NCBI GenBank assembly: GCA_023388515.1
Contig: JAEWGD010000005.1
Location: 1 to 64,000, forward strand
Reading direction: 5' to 3'
Origin: Bacillota bacterium
GTDB lineage: Bacteria > Bacillota > Clostridia > Oscillospirales > Ruminococcaceae
Length of the DNA: 64,000 bases
Shown here: one piece after another, positions 54,201-61,235 of the stretch
Numbering within the stretch: the stretch's first letter is position 1
How the letters are laid out: every line of letters begins with the position of its first letter
Program-made: the position numbers and the translations under genes
Notes under the pieces: model-generated
What the model was told of the DNA's origin: nothing
Seen by the model: only the letters and a program-made list of their open reading frames with translations
The model's database searches: none

Positions 54201-55176
54201 TATGTTCGGTGGCAATGGCGATGATACGCTCTTAGGAAGAAACGGGACAAATATTATTTTTGGCGATGCGGGAAATGATACAATTTACGACGGTGATGAT
54301 TCAAGTTACCTCAGTGGTGGCGACGATGATGATTTCATCTATGGCGGAGGCGGTGCAGATGTACTAGATGGCGGTGCAGGAAATGATTATCTGCAAGGTG
54401 ACCATGGAGATGATACATACATATTCAAAAAAGGTTATGGAATTGATACAATCAATGCTTCATCTGGAAATAATACAATATTAATTTCAGGGTTCACATC
54501 ATCTCAAATGATAAATACTCGCAACGCACAAAATGACCTAATCATCAATTTCAAAGGATCCGAAGATTGTCTTATGATTCAACGTTTCTTTGATTACAAC
54601 AGCAATAGAGATATTAATCTTATGTTTGATAATGGAACTATTCTAACACAGGGCGATATTACAGCAAAATATGCACCTATTTATGGTACGGATAATGGTG
54701 ATTGGCTTGCAATCCAAAATAGTGATAATGGCATTATTCACGGCTTAGGCGGAGATGACGGACTCAGTGGTGGAAGCGGAAACGATGAGCTTTACGGTGA
54801 GGACGGAAATGATACACTCTATGGAAATGACGGCAATGATATTCTTGATGGCGGAACAGGAAACGATATCTTAAATGGCGGAAACGGATATGATACGTAC
54901 ATCTTCGGTAGGGGCTATAATAATGATGTAATTAATGATTGGGGTGGCAACAGTATTGTAAGATTTAATGATGTTAATTCTGATGAAATCACTATTTCTA
55001 ATCAATACGGTTCAAATCTTGTTATTTCCATCAACGATACAGATGATACACTCATAATTAATGGTTTTATGTGGAGTCAGGGCGGATACACATTTGAATT
55101 TGTGGATGGTGCTGTAGGTACGGTAAACAAGAATACTTGGGAAATGGAATTTAGTAAGCTACCTACAATTGACTAA
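51268..55176 (+). CDS. Secreted RTX-repeat protein with nuclease-like N-terminus
   Basis: A 1302-residue exported protein. A signal peptide (about 1-33; hydrophobic IVSCILVVALLLPTIALIP, VSA cleavage) is followed by a domain (about 60-170) with Asp125 in YGYADL, Glu145 and Lys147 in YIWEVKP, and FEEQLDRYV, a PD-(D/E)XK-like order. An acidic linker (DPDDPDDPEGPD, about 380-395) precedes EF-hand-like parts (FDLDNNG, DLNGNGKIDNGSELFG, DFDKNEDGVVD). Three blocks of calcium-binding GGxGxDxLY nonapeptides follow (about 808-880, 945-1065, 1140-1220). RTX proteins are typical of Gram-negative type I secretion; here a Sec signal replaces that route. Confidence 0.88.
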   Translation: MIKKIKQRFMKIVSCILVVALLLPTIALIPVSATTDPDPVTGTPGFMLPYKTTLSPYSGLAWEIAAKVFKEVKLIEDFGHKWSPSYFHDQVQGHIRNNNNSFSKEELYCTYKKDYPDGKTYGYADLSKNIDNPHIPGSKITYIWEVKPVHWCLNPVLRKRTFEEQLDRYVDSEPSYRNGFKSGSLIPGDEFISKEGLFTIKYEDAGNGLILYSFDFRKEEIKLRVPDEVWTLTLLPLFDAMRRIMQSPEDNQNPVPSFDPSFAFERQSAFNEVGQAAEEMLNELGSNYDPNLAYTFINGAIYAGPTLIYSAKTLLNLKITTTSLAALNSKIKTTASQEIYKICSGVLIAITIGNADLVVSAIETYETCLTEHVPRGDEEDPDDPDDPEGPDNSDGGMSGGITGQVPGFTAAGNAAPPRDPLAIDFGASGIKLTTLENGVYFDLDNNGFAEKTAWIGTEDGFLALDLNGNGKIDNGSELFGDQFIMSNGQKSSFGFEALADFDKNEDGVVDENDSVFANLLVWIDTNQNGISETGELYTLDDLNIVSISLDYSETNILDTETGTLMAETSDVTYVENGIQKTTTITEFWFLVDTSDTTQDGEITSGNVPPLFQAIEDDETGQLFELWIRFQMAEDIASMRYYSKQIMYFITNSTDIDPNSRGGNIDARDLHVIEQFMGRNFEGVSGANPNAPAAEILKTVYTNIENYYFNIVNLKAAFGGYMAATYEFYDENDQKNIDLTFLNYIIDSKIAEGENVDTLVYSLGAYLKSFDAINGTSVFNDYSTHYSSISDYYANIVELADSNINTFIGTEGADNFKGTNNIDYVFGENGNDTLYGSKGNDLIYGREGNDTLNGGEGDDSYFIEYNHGNDVIIDNSGLNKIIFSDNFVYDDYAISVSAKGFVLTNKETGETICLQDFLTNPLNYEFYFEDQVVVLGGGEACEVIQGSDDSDELEASDGFNVFYGNGGNDNIYGGKNIDFMFGGNGDDTLLGRNGTNIIFGDAGNDTIYDGDDSSYLSGGDDDDFIYGGGGADVLDGGAGNDYLQGDHGDDTYIFKKGYGIDTINASSGNNTILISGFTSSQMINTRNAQNDLIINFKGSEDCLMIQRFFDYNSNRDINLMFDNGTILTQGDITAKYAPIYGTDNGDWLAIQNSDNGIIHGLGGDDGLSGGSGNDELYGEDGNDTLYGNDGNDILDGGTGNDILNGGNGYDTYIFGRGYNNDVINDWGGNSIVRFNDVNSDEITISNQYGSNLVISINDTDDTLIINGFMWSQGGYTFEFVDGAVGTVNKNTWEMEFSKLPTID

Positions 55177-55249
55177 TTATATTCAGTAAATACTGATATT
55201 CTCAGCAAACTATGAAAGTTTAAAGAAGAAGTAAAAATATAATAATGCA

Positions 55250-55302
55250 AAAGAGCATAACTTGTGATGATTTTTCATCAGCTGGTTATGCTCTTTATTT
55301 TT
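55250..55302 (+). terminator. Terminator of the RTX gene
   Basis: AAAGAGCATAAC and GTTATGCTCTTT form a stem followed by ATTTTTA. Confidence 0.85.
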
Positions 55303-55399
55303 AGAACAACACAATTTTGCGATTTGTCAACTTGTTTGGTCATCTTATAAACATGTACTTTCCATAAATCTAGATTGTCAGCCCTTTTAGTACAAAAAG

Positions 55400-55775
55400 T
55401 ATTCTGATAGATATAAAGCTTTAAATTCAGCAGGAGATAAATGCTCCAAGAGCTATGGATACAGAAATTATTGAACACTTGATATGATCTACAAGTTGGA
55501 TTTACAGTTAATTATTGGTATGAAAAGCTCTCAGTTCTGAAAAATTGATTTTGGTGTTCAAAGTGCTTCTAGGAAGAGTGATTGTTCTTACGCATAATCC
55601 GATAAGAAAATTAAACGTAAATACGAAATTAGATAAAGAGGCGCGAAAGTTTGATGACCTGCTGAAGCGTGATTTTAAGGCTGAAGAGCCTTGTAAAAAA
55701 GTGTGTAACAGACATTACTGAGATTAAAGCGAGCGATGGAAAATTGCGGTATATCACACCAACACCTTGTCCATT
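55400..55775 (+). pseudogene. Decayed IS3-family transposase (OrfB)
   Basis: Plus-strand frames give pieces of an IS3 OrfB: KLDKEARKFDDLLKRDFKAE and, after a frameshift, KCVTDITEIKASDGKLRYI, which is the first-catalytic-Asp region of DDE transposases. Stops and frameshifts interrupt it throughout, and the ends and inverted repeats were not found. Confidence 0.7.
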
Positions 55776-56340
55776 ACCAAAAACTCACTGTGAACATACC
55801 TATAACCTTCTCAAAATCAGCCTAAAAACAGTTGTAATTCACACAATAAAAGCAAAAAAACACGCTGATTCTTACGGTTTTCACACCAATAATCGCATGA
55901 TTTTACGCTGTTTTTATTCGCCTAAGGTGAGATTGGCAGAGGTGGTGTGGGTTGTGTATTTCTGGAAGTCGCTATCTAATATGTTGCAAACTTTTGCCAT
56001 ACGATACATTCTTGAAGCAAGTCCCTTAAATTGAGGACTTGCTTTTTGCGTCCACGCGAACGGATCGCAAACCACCGCAGCTCGCTTTGTGCTTGGATAT
56101 GAACAGCATGAACCACTTATCGTAAGCATTATATTAAGGTCACTACGAAAATATCATGGAAAAAGCATATAATATAGTAGAGCCACTCTTCTAGTTCCAC
56201 TCCATTCAAGAGCGGCTTCGGAGCGGAACCCGGAGCGACTTCCCGCCAGGTTCTATCAGGGTTTGAGCGGAATGAGCGGGTTGCCTCAACCCATTATGTC
56301 ATATAAAATCTAAAATAAAATACATAAAATAAGAAAAAAA
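55776..56340. other. Gene-poor part of the island
   Basis: No supported gene. It contains a GCAAGTCC/GGACTTGC terminator hairpin with T run (56011-56047) and, from about 56200, G+C-rich DNA with repeated GAGCGG. The G+C rise marks it as foreign relative to the flanks. Confidence 0.5.
56011..56047 (+). terminator. Intrinsic terminator
   Basis: AAGCAAGTCC and GGACTTGCTT around a 10-base loop, followed by a T run. Confidence 0.8.
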
Positions 56341-56375
56341 TTATATAGAGTTGGAATTACCCGCTCATTCCGCTC
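56265..56375. repeat. 17-bp inverted repeat flanking an AT-rich spacer
   Basis: GAGCGGAATGAGCGGGT at 56265-56281 and its exact complement at 56359-56375, separated by 77 mostly AT-rich bases, immediately upstream of the HNH start. It may be a large mRNA hairpin, a packaging site or an end of a former element. Confidence 0.85.
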
Positions 56376-56401
56376 ATGTTTGTCCATAAGGAGGTTTTTC
56401 T

Positions 56402-56605
56402 ATGCCACCCAAAGCACCACGTCCCTGTGCTTACCCAAGATGTCCCAACCTTACCACTGAGCGATATTGTGAACTCCATAAAACCATTGCGTCCCGTGAA
56501 TATCAGAAGCTTCGCGATCCCGCTACCACTGCTCGTTACGGTAGTGAGTGGAGACGTATTAGAAATCGATATATTTCTCTGCACCCGCTTTGTCGACCTG
56601 ATTGA
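56402..56605 (+). pseudogene. Truncated phage HNH endonuclease
   Basis: The 67-codon frame starts like phage HNH nucleases (PRPCAYPRCPNLTTERYCE, then YGSEWRRIRNRYISLHPLC) but ends just after the first CxxC half; the HNH core is absent. From about 56580 the DNA continues as the 3' end of a recombinase gene in another frame, a fusion of two relics. AAGGAGG precedes the ATG. Confidence 0.75.
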
Positions 56606-56714
56606 TGTCATGCTGCTTCATCCCGATGGAACACTGGAAATCCGATTGAACTACGCTGACCAGTATCAGAGAGTAATTGAGTTTCTGGAAAACAATCAAA
56701 AGCACTTAGCCTAA
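56583..56714 (+). pseudogene. C-terminal stub of a site-specific recombinase
   Basis: In frame with the stop at 56714 the DNA reads TRFVDLIDVMLLHPDGTLEI and ends ADQYQRVIEFLENNQ, the pattern of the last 40 residues of large serine recombinases, which often lie at the end of an element beside attR. It begins abruptly within the HNH frame. About 30 bases downstream lies the island junction. The catalytic domain is missing. Confidence 0.55.
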
Positions 56715-56744
56715 GATTTTTTAAGGCAAGGGAGCGTATTAATT

Positions 56745-57269
56745 GAGGGATACACTGGTTCTACTGGTCCAACTGGTCCAACAGGATCTACTGGTCCTAC
56801 TGGTGCTACTGGTCCAACTGGTGATACTGGTGCTACTGGCCCTACTGGTCCTATACAGCAATTACGAGGAATACAAGTTCAGCTTACCGACGCAGGAAAC
56901 ACTTTTGTTGACACTGGCAACCCCGTAATTTTCAACAATGTAATAAATGACCAAAGCTTAAATGTTAATTATAACACATTAACAGGTGAATTCACTATCA
57001 ATGAATCTGGCAACTACTATGTAACATGGTGGGTTGCTACTGATGGTGCTGGCCCTTCACTTACAATCTCTTTTGCAGTGGAAGTAAACGGAAGTCTTAA
57101 TATTCTTGGCTCAACTCCAATAGTTACAGGGCAAGTTACAGGCAGTGCCTTTGTTGCTGTAGGAGCTACCCCTGCTACAATAAGACTTGTAAACCTAACA
57201 GCTGATGACACAATGTTCGCAAATACCCCTGTTCAAGCAAATATGATAATCACAGAAATATCTAGCTAA
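56745..57269 (+). pseudogene. Collagen-like spore-surface protein, 3' part
   Basis: A 174-codon frame without a start. It has about 14 collagen triplets (TGSTGPTGPTGSTGPTG...), then a globular C-terminal domain of BclA type (RGIQVQLTDAGNTFVDTGNP, SGNYYVTWWVATDGAGPSL, NLTADDTMFANTPVQANMII). The intact protein would join residues coded up to 47246. A frame in another phase (56743-56928) is a shadow. Confidence 0.85.
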
Positions 57270-57392
57270 TTCAAGTCTATATTCAGCATATAATTTGTAA
57301 ATTTTGGTTGAATAAAGCAATGGTTTGAAGTTTTACATTCAAGCTATTGCTACATATTACAGGATTTATATTTTGTTTAGAATTACTTAACG

Positions 57393-58139
57393 CTATTTGG
57401 CATCACAAAAGTTCGTGAATTCATCATAATTGCCATTAAAAACATTCATGTCAATATACTTTTCATCACCAGAATATCCATCAAGCCTTTCTCTATTTGT
57501 ATATTGCCAAAAAGTCCAGTTACGATTATCTGAAAGCTTAGGCTTAGTTATAACATTTCTTATCCATATTGGATAATTGGTATAATTATCCTTAATATAT
57601 AAATCATATGACTTTTTCGTTGCATATATAATTGGCTTTTTGCCATAATGCTCCTCAAGTTTTTCAATAAACTCATCTAAAATCGGCTTTACTTTCTCAA
57701 TATCAGCTGGATTTTTAAAATATTCACCATAAAACTCAACATCAACTACGGGTGGAAGTGAGCTTTTGTTTTTAGGGACAGCTTTAATGAAGTTCTCAGC
57801 CTGTCCAGCACCACTACTATCATAGCTTAAAAAGTGATATGCACCTATTTTCAAATCAGTTTTATTTGCATTCTCCCAATTTTGCTTAAACATTTCATCA
57901 ACAAATCCACTACCTTCAGTAGCCTTAATGAAAGCAAAATCTATATCATTTTGTGATAAAATATGCCAATCTATTTCCCCCTGATATGACGAAACATCAA
58001 CCCCTCTAACTGAATAGTCCTTATCGCTTGGATTGTTTAGCAGAATCACGCCATTGTAAACCAAAACTGCAATTATGAACAAGACCAATACAAACGCAAT
58101 TCCAATTGTTGCAAAAAGTTTCTTTTTAGATTTTTTCAT
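57393..58139 (-). CDS. Membrane-anchored GH25 lysozyme
   Basis: A 248-residue muramidase-like protein. An N-terminal helix (IGIAFVLVLFIIAVLVYNGV) anchors or exports it. The GH25 domain (about 43-245) shows GVDVSSYQGEIDW, AFIKATEGSG, GAYHFLSYD and PPVVDVEFYG with the catalytic Asp/Glu. It would cleave peptidoglycan. It overlaps the preceding membrane-protein gene by 14 bases. Confidence 0.92.
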   Translation of the reverse strand: MKKSKKKLFATIGIAFVLVLFIIAVLVYNGVILLNNPSDKDYSVRGVDVSSYQGEIDWHILSQNDIDFAFIKATEGSGFVDEMFKQNWENANKTDLKIGAYHFLSYDSSGAGQAENFIKAVPKNKSSLPPVVDVEFYGEYFKNPADIEKVKPILDEFIEKLEEHYGKKPIIYATKKSYDLYIKDNYTNYPIWIRNVITKPKLSDNRNWTFWQYTNRERLDGYSGDEKYIDMNVFNGNYDEFTNFCDAK

Positions 58140-58572
58140 GATGTCCCTCCGATTTTTTATGTTTATTCACCTTTACTTGTGTAGCAATTAACGCAATAAT
58201 AACTGCAACAGCCCCAATCGGTATGTATAACCATGTGTAGAAAACGACCAATACTTTGTTGATTAAATGGGCGTTCTCAGACTTTACAAACAATATTTTA
58301 AACGATGAGATAAACAGTTTCATAAACGGCAATGCGATAAAAGTTGCTATAATAAATGCAAGATTTACAAGCCAAGTATTTCTAAATTCTTTCCACTCTC
58401 GTGAGGGTAGCAGAAAACTCCTAACTATCAATGGAATAATAATACCAAGCATAAGAGCCGCCCCAGCTTTTATTACTCCCGTTAAGAAAATTCCACCGTA
58501 GAACGACAGAAGATAAGTCATGCCACAGACAACGCCTTTCCATTTGTATGTCATATCCATCATTTTACCCAT
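58126..58572 (-). CDS. Four-helix membrane protein, unknown function
   Basis: A 148-residue protein with four hydrophobic segments (GVVCGMTYLLSFYGGIFLTG, AALMLGIIIPLIVRSFLL, WLVNLAFIIATFIALPFM and VVFYTWLYIPIGAVAVIIAL). It overlaps the GH25 gene, so the two probably form an operon. ATGs at 58572, 58563 and 58560 are all possible. No family recognised. Confidence 0.7.
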   Translation of the reverse strand: MGKMMDMTYKWKGVVCGMTYLLSFYGGIFLTGVIKAGAALMLGIIIPLIVRSFLLPSREWKEFRNTWLVNLAFIIATFIALPFMKLFISSFKILFVKSENAHLINKVLVVFYTWLYIPIGAVAVIIALIATQVKVNKHKKSEGHHEKI

Positions 58573-58706
58573 ACCTTTACTAATAAGTTAATTTTATTTA
58601 TGCGTAAAAATGCAAAAATCCACCGAGAACGATGGATTAGATTGATTATAACTCTACACAGTTTTGCATATACACATAATTAATAAGGAAACAATATTGC
58701 CTTATA

Positions 58707-59327
58707 TTATTTACCACGCTTTGAAGAACCCTTGCGTTTGCTATCAATATTCCTCTTTAGCTCACCCATTTTTTCTTCGCTATTCTGTTTAAATTTACTT
58801 AGCTTATCTTCAAATGTCATTTCAGTTATAGGAACTTGTTTCTTAGGCTCCCAAACATTTTGACGAGGACGCCTATTTCCACCACCGCTAGAGCCACTAC
58901 CACCGCCAGAACTACCGCCATGATAGTTGCTGTTTCCACCGCCAGAATTGCCCCCACCACGATAGTTGCTGTTTCCACCGCCAGAATTGCCCCCGCCACG
59001 ATAGTTACTGTTTCCACCGCTAGAGTTATTCCCACCACGATAGTTGCTGTTTCCACCAGAGCTATTGTTTTCAGCACTGCCCTCAGTATCTGGGTCAACT
59101 GCCTTTTTAATAGACAAGCTAATTTTGCCCGCCTCATTAACGCCAATAATTTTAACCTTTACAGGTTGGTTTTCTGACAAATGGTCTTTAATGTCATTAA
59201 CATACGAGTTATGAATCTCCGAGATATGAACCATGCCTGTTGTGCTCTGGTCAAGTTCAACAAATGCCCCGTACGTTGTAATTCCTTTAACTATTCCATC
59301 ATAGATTTTTCCCACTTCAAATTGCAT
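58707..59327 (-). CDS. S1-domain RNA-binding protein with Gly-rich repeats
   Basis: A 206-residue protein: S1 domain at 1-75 (VGKIYDGIVKGITTYGAFVE, MVHISEIHNSYV), then about five GGNSNYRGG-type repeats (about 85-140), then a basic tail. Related to YabR/GSP13-type proteins commonly encoded after divIC. The repeat region is slippage-prone at DNA level. A role in ribosome or RNA binding is likely. The SD AGGAGG is somewhat far from the ATG. Confidence 0.85.
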   Translation of the reverse strand: MQFEVGKIYDGIVKGITTYGAFVELDQSTTGMVHISEIHNSYVNDIKDHLSENQPVKVKIIGVNEAGKISLSIKKAVDPDTEGSAENNSSGGNSNYRGGNNSSGGNSNYRGGGNSGGGNSNYRGGGNSGGGNSNYHGGSSGGGSGSSGGGNRRPRQNVWEPKKQVPITEMTFEDKLSKFKQNSEEKMGELKRNIDSKRKGSSKRGK

Positions 59328-59350
59328 AAAGTAAAAATATTCCTCCTAAA

Positions 59351-59692
59351 TTAATTTCTTGATATATCATAAAATCTGCGTTCTTTGGGTATGCCATAAT
59401 TAAATTCTGGATTTTCCGTTGCATATTTCTCCATATAAGTATTTATGTCATCATTATCAATTATCCTCTGATATTCGATATTTTCCGCCTCAAGTTCCTC
59501 AGTTTTCTGTTCAATTAATTGTAACTCTTTTTTCTTTTCTGATATTGTAGATTGACTTGACACAATAGACACAACACAAAAAACAAGAACAACAATAGCA
59601 GCCCCTGTGCTTATAACAGGGAACAAGCCTTTTTTCTTTTTGTTCTTAGAACTTACAACTTTATTCTTCAACTGGCTCACTTTCCTTCGCAT
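59351..59692 (-). CDS. divIC: Septum formation initiator DivIC/FtsB-like
   Basis: A 113-residue bitopic protein: one helix (FPVISTGAAIVVLVFCVVSI) and an extracellular coiled coil (KKKELQLIEQKTEELEAENI). It works with FtsL/DivIB at the septum. The order yabP-yabQ-divIC-S1 is the conserved clostridial/bacillar arrangement. Confidence 0.88.
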   Translation of the reverse strand: MRRKVSQLKNKVVSSKNKKKKGLFPVISTGAAIVVLVFCVVSIVSSQSTISEKKKELQLIEQKTEELEAENIEYQRIIDNDDINTYMEKYATENPEFNYGIPKERRFYDISRN

Positions 59693-59767
59693 TTTTTATA
59701 TTCATATCACTCATTATACAACATATAATAAAATCTAGCAAGCCTATTTTTGTTTTTTCACAAAAAA

Positions 59768-60193
59768 TTAATCTTTTTTGAGTTTTCCCACAAATTCTGT
59801 CTTACTTTTTTCACATATAAGTGAGATTAGCTTTGCGAGAGGAGAAAAAATCCTGTTAAGTATTTTATGTATGAACAAGGTTATTTTCCTTATTATCCCT
59901 ACAACAGTGTTTCCAACAGTGAAAAAGTAAACTGTAAACCCTAATAAATTGCCAACGACATAGAAAACTCTGAACTCACCCCTTGAGGCAACGATTGAAA
60001 AGCACATCACAAATGACGCATATACGAACATAAACAGCACATCTTCTATTGCAACCATTATTTTATTGTGGGGAATTACTGCTCTTATTACACGAAATAT
60101 GTCGAAAAATATACCGATTGGAATTCCTAAAAGGCATGACAGTAAGAAAAGTTGCGTCTGTTCCGTTGCTGTGAAAAAAGTTTCAAGATCCAT
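59768..60193 (-). CDS. yabQ: Spore cortex protein YabQ
   Basis: A 141-residue polytopic membrane protein with about four helices (FLLSCLLGIPIGIFFDIFRV; EDVLFMFVYASFVMCFSIVA; VVGNLLGFTVYFFTVGNTVV). YabQ is required for cortex formation in the outer forespore membrane. It follows yabP by 18 bases. Its presence supports a spore-forming host. Confidence 0.88.
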   Translation of the reverse strand: MDLETFFTATEQTQLFLLSCLLGIPIGIFFDIFRVIRAVIPHNKIMVAIEDVLFMFVYASFVMCFSIVASRGEFRVFYVVGNLLGFTVYFFTVGNTVVGIIRKITLFIHKILNRIFSPLAKLISLICEKSKTEFVGKLKKD

Positions 60194-60211
60194 ATTTCCT
60201 CCTGCACCTTT

Positions 60212-60493
60212 CTATCTGAAAAGCTTTCCCAAAAATGAAACTGGGCCTTTTTTGTCTTTGTCACCGTAGGAAAGCGACCATATATCGCCCTCTATTGACA
60301 TTTCACCGGTTTCAACACTCATAGAGTTGACATGAAGATTTCTGCCCTGTATTACAAGTTCGCCCATTTGCGTGTAGAGTAGAATTGTTTTGTCGTCAAA
60401 GTTGTCAACGTCGGTGACTCCAGAAATTGAGAGGGATTTCCTGTTTTCCATTATTACGTTATGTAGTACTCGTGCGATTTTTTCTTCTGCCAT
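60212..60493 (-). CDS. yabP: Sporulation protein YabP
   Basis: A 93-residue protein matching YabP/YqfC: HNVIMENRKSLSISGVTDVD, FDDKTILLYTQMGELVIQG, MSIEGDIWSLSYGDK. The internal ATG (MAEEKIA) follows AAAGGAG. A sporulation promoter is expected but was not identified. Confidence 0.88.
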   Translation of the reverse strand: MAEEKIARVLHNVIMENRKSLSISGVTDVDNFDDKTILLYTQMGELVIQGRNLHVNSMSVETGEMSIEGDIWSLSYGDKDKKGPVSFLGKLFR

Positions 60494-60599
60494 AATTATT
60501 TCTCCTTTTTTATTTATTATATGCAACGGATGGGAAAAAAGAACAAGCTAAAGGGGTTTGCTCATTCGCCGCATGGCTTTTTTGCTCTCGCTTTGTTTT

Positions 60600-60760
60600 T
60601 GTTTGCCTTTTACCACAGAACTTTAGTTTGCATTGTTTATTTTAGTGAAGTATGGTTCTTGTTTTCTTTGTTGTCATTTATTCTACTTTCCGTATTGTTA
60701 AATTTAATTGTGGGTGTTCATTTCTTTGTGCGTACAAAGAAACGAACCAAAGAAAAACGC
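60600..60760. repeat. Dispersed module upstream of yabP
   Basis: TTTGCCTTTTACCACAGAAC and the TTTAGTGAAGTATGGTTCTT / TCTTTGTTGTC parts recur in altered order at the window start and near 43550-43720. A 98-codon frame here is in the repeat and is not called. This belongs to the gene-free stretch 60494-61235. Confidence 0.6.
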
Positions 60761-60790
60761 AGCTCAACGCCGCTGAGGCTTGGCACGCTC

Positions 60791-60917
60791 AACCAAAATC
60801 AAAGAAGTTCACTTTGATTTTGGTTCGCTACCTTGATTAGTTGCTTTCCCGTCGCATTTACTATGCTTAGGAGGTGATTTCCATGTGCGACGGAAAAGCG
60901 GTTTAGGATTGTTCTGG
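60791..60917. repeat. Dispersed 127-bp repeat, copy 2
   Basis: Matches bases 1-127 with the same length and ends. The opening hairpin is perfect here: AACCAAAATCAAAG, AAGTTCA loop, CTTTGATTTTGGTT. No gene in 60918-61154. Confidence 0.85.
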
Positions 60918-61156
60918 CATAAATATATCAGTAAATTAAATTTGAGAAAAAGCAAGAACTGTCAAGGCAATACCTCTATAATCAAAATTAAACTTAACTC
61001 AAAACTTAAAACATTGGTAGCAGTAAAGTAAGCAATGTACCACTAAATAATAAGATCTTCACCTGTAAATGGCTTAAGAAAGATGTATGTTTCTACACAT
61101 CATACTAATCAAGCTTTACTTCTGCTAAACATTTTGAATAATTTCAAGAATTATAA

Positions 61157-61192
61157 AAAAAGATTGCGTAGTATAAAAACCACGCAATCTCT
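61157..61192 (-). terminator. Terminator of pckG
   Basis: AGATTGCGT and ACGCAATCT arms; on the minus strand TTTTTTT follows. Confidence 0.85.
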
Positions 61193-61235
61193 ATATAAAA
61201 CTTTTTTTTGCATACCCTAAAAGTAAGAATTATCC

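Larger units (their letters stand above)
47247..56755. mobile_element. 9.5-kb island inside the collagen-like gene
   Basis: Boundaries are inferred from the two halves of the collagen-like gene. The left half ends at ...GGCGACAC (47246) and the right half resumes after ...GGATACAC (56755). They share ACAC, and removing the island joins the frames exactly (279 codons). Cargo: hsdS and frameshifted hsdM, a 455-aa protein, a 1302-aa RTX protein, an IS3 relic, a truncated HNH gene and a recombinase C-terminal stub next to the right boundary. The recombinase is incomplete, so mobility now would need another enzyme. Confidence 0.75.

Noticed and set aside
56743..56928. 61-codon frame starting at TTG with LVQLVQ-type repeats
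   Set aside because: It is the shadow frame of the collagen triplets; the true frame continues to the BclA-like domain.
60521..60817. 98-codon plus-strand frame upstream of yabP
   Set aside because: It is repeat-derived, overlaps the yabP leader and recurs in fragments elsewhere, so it is better explained as repeat DNA.
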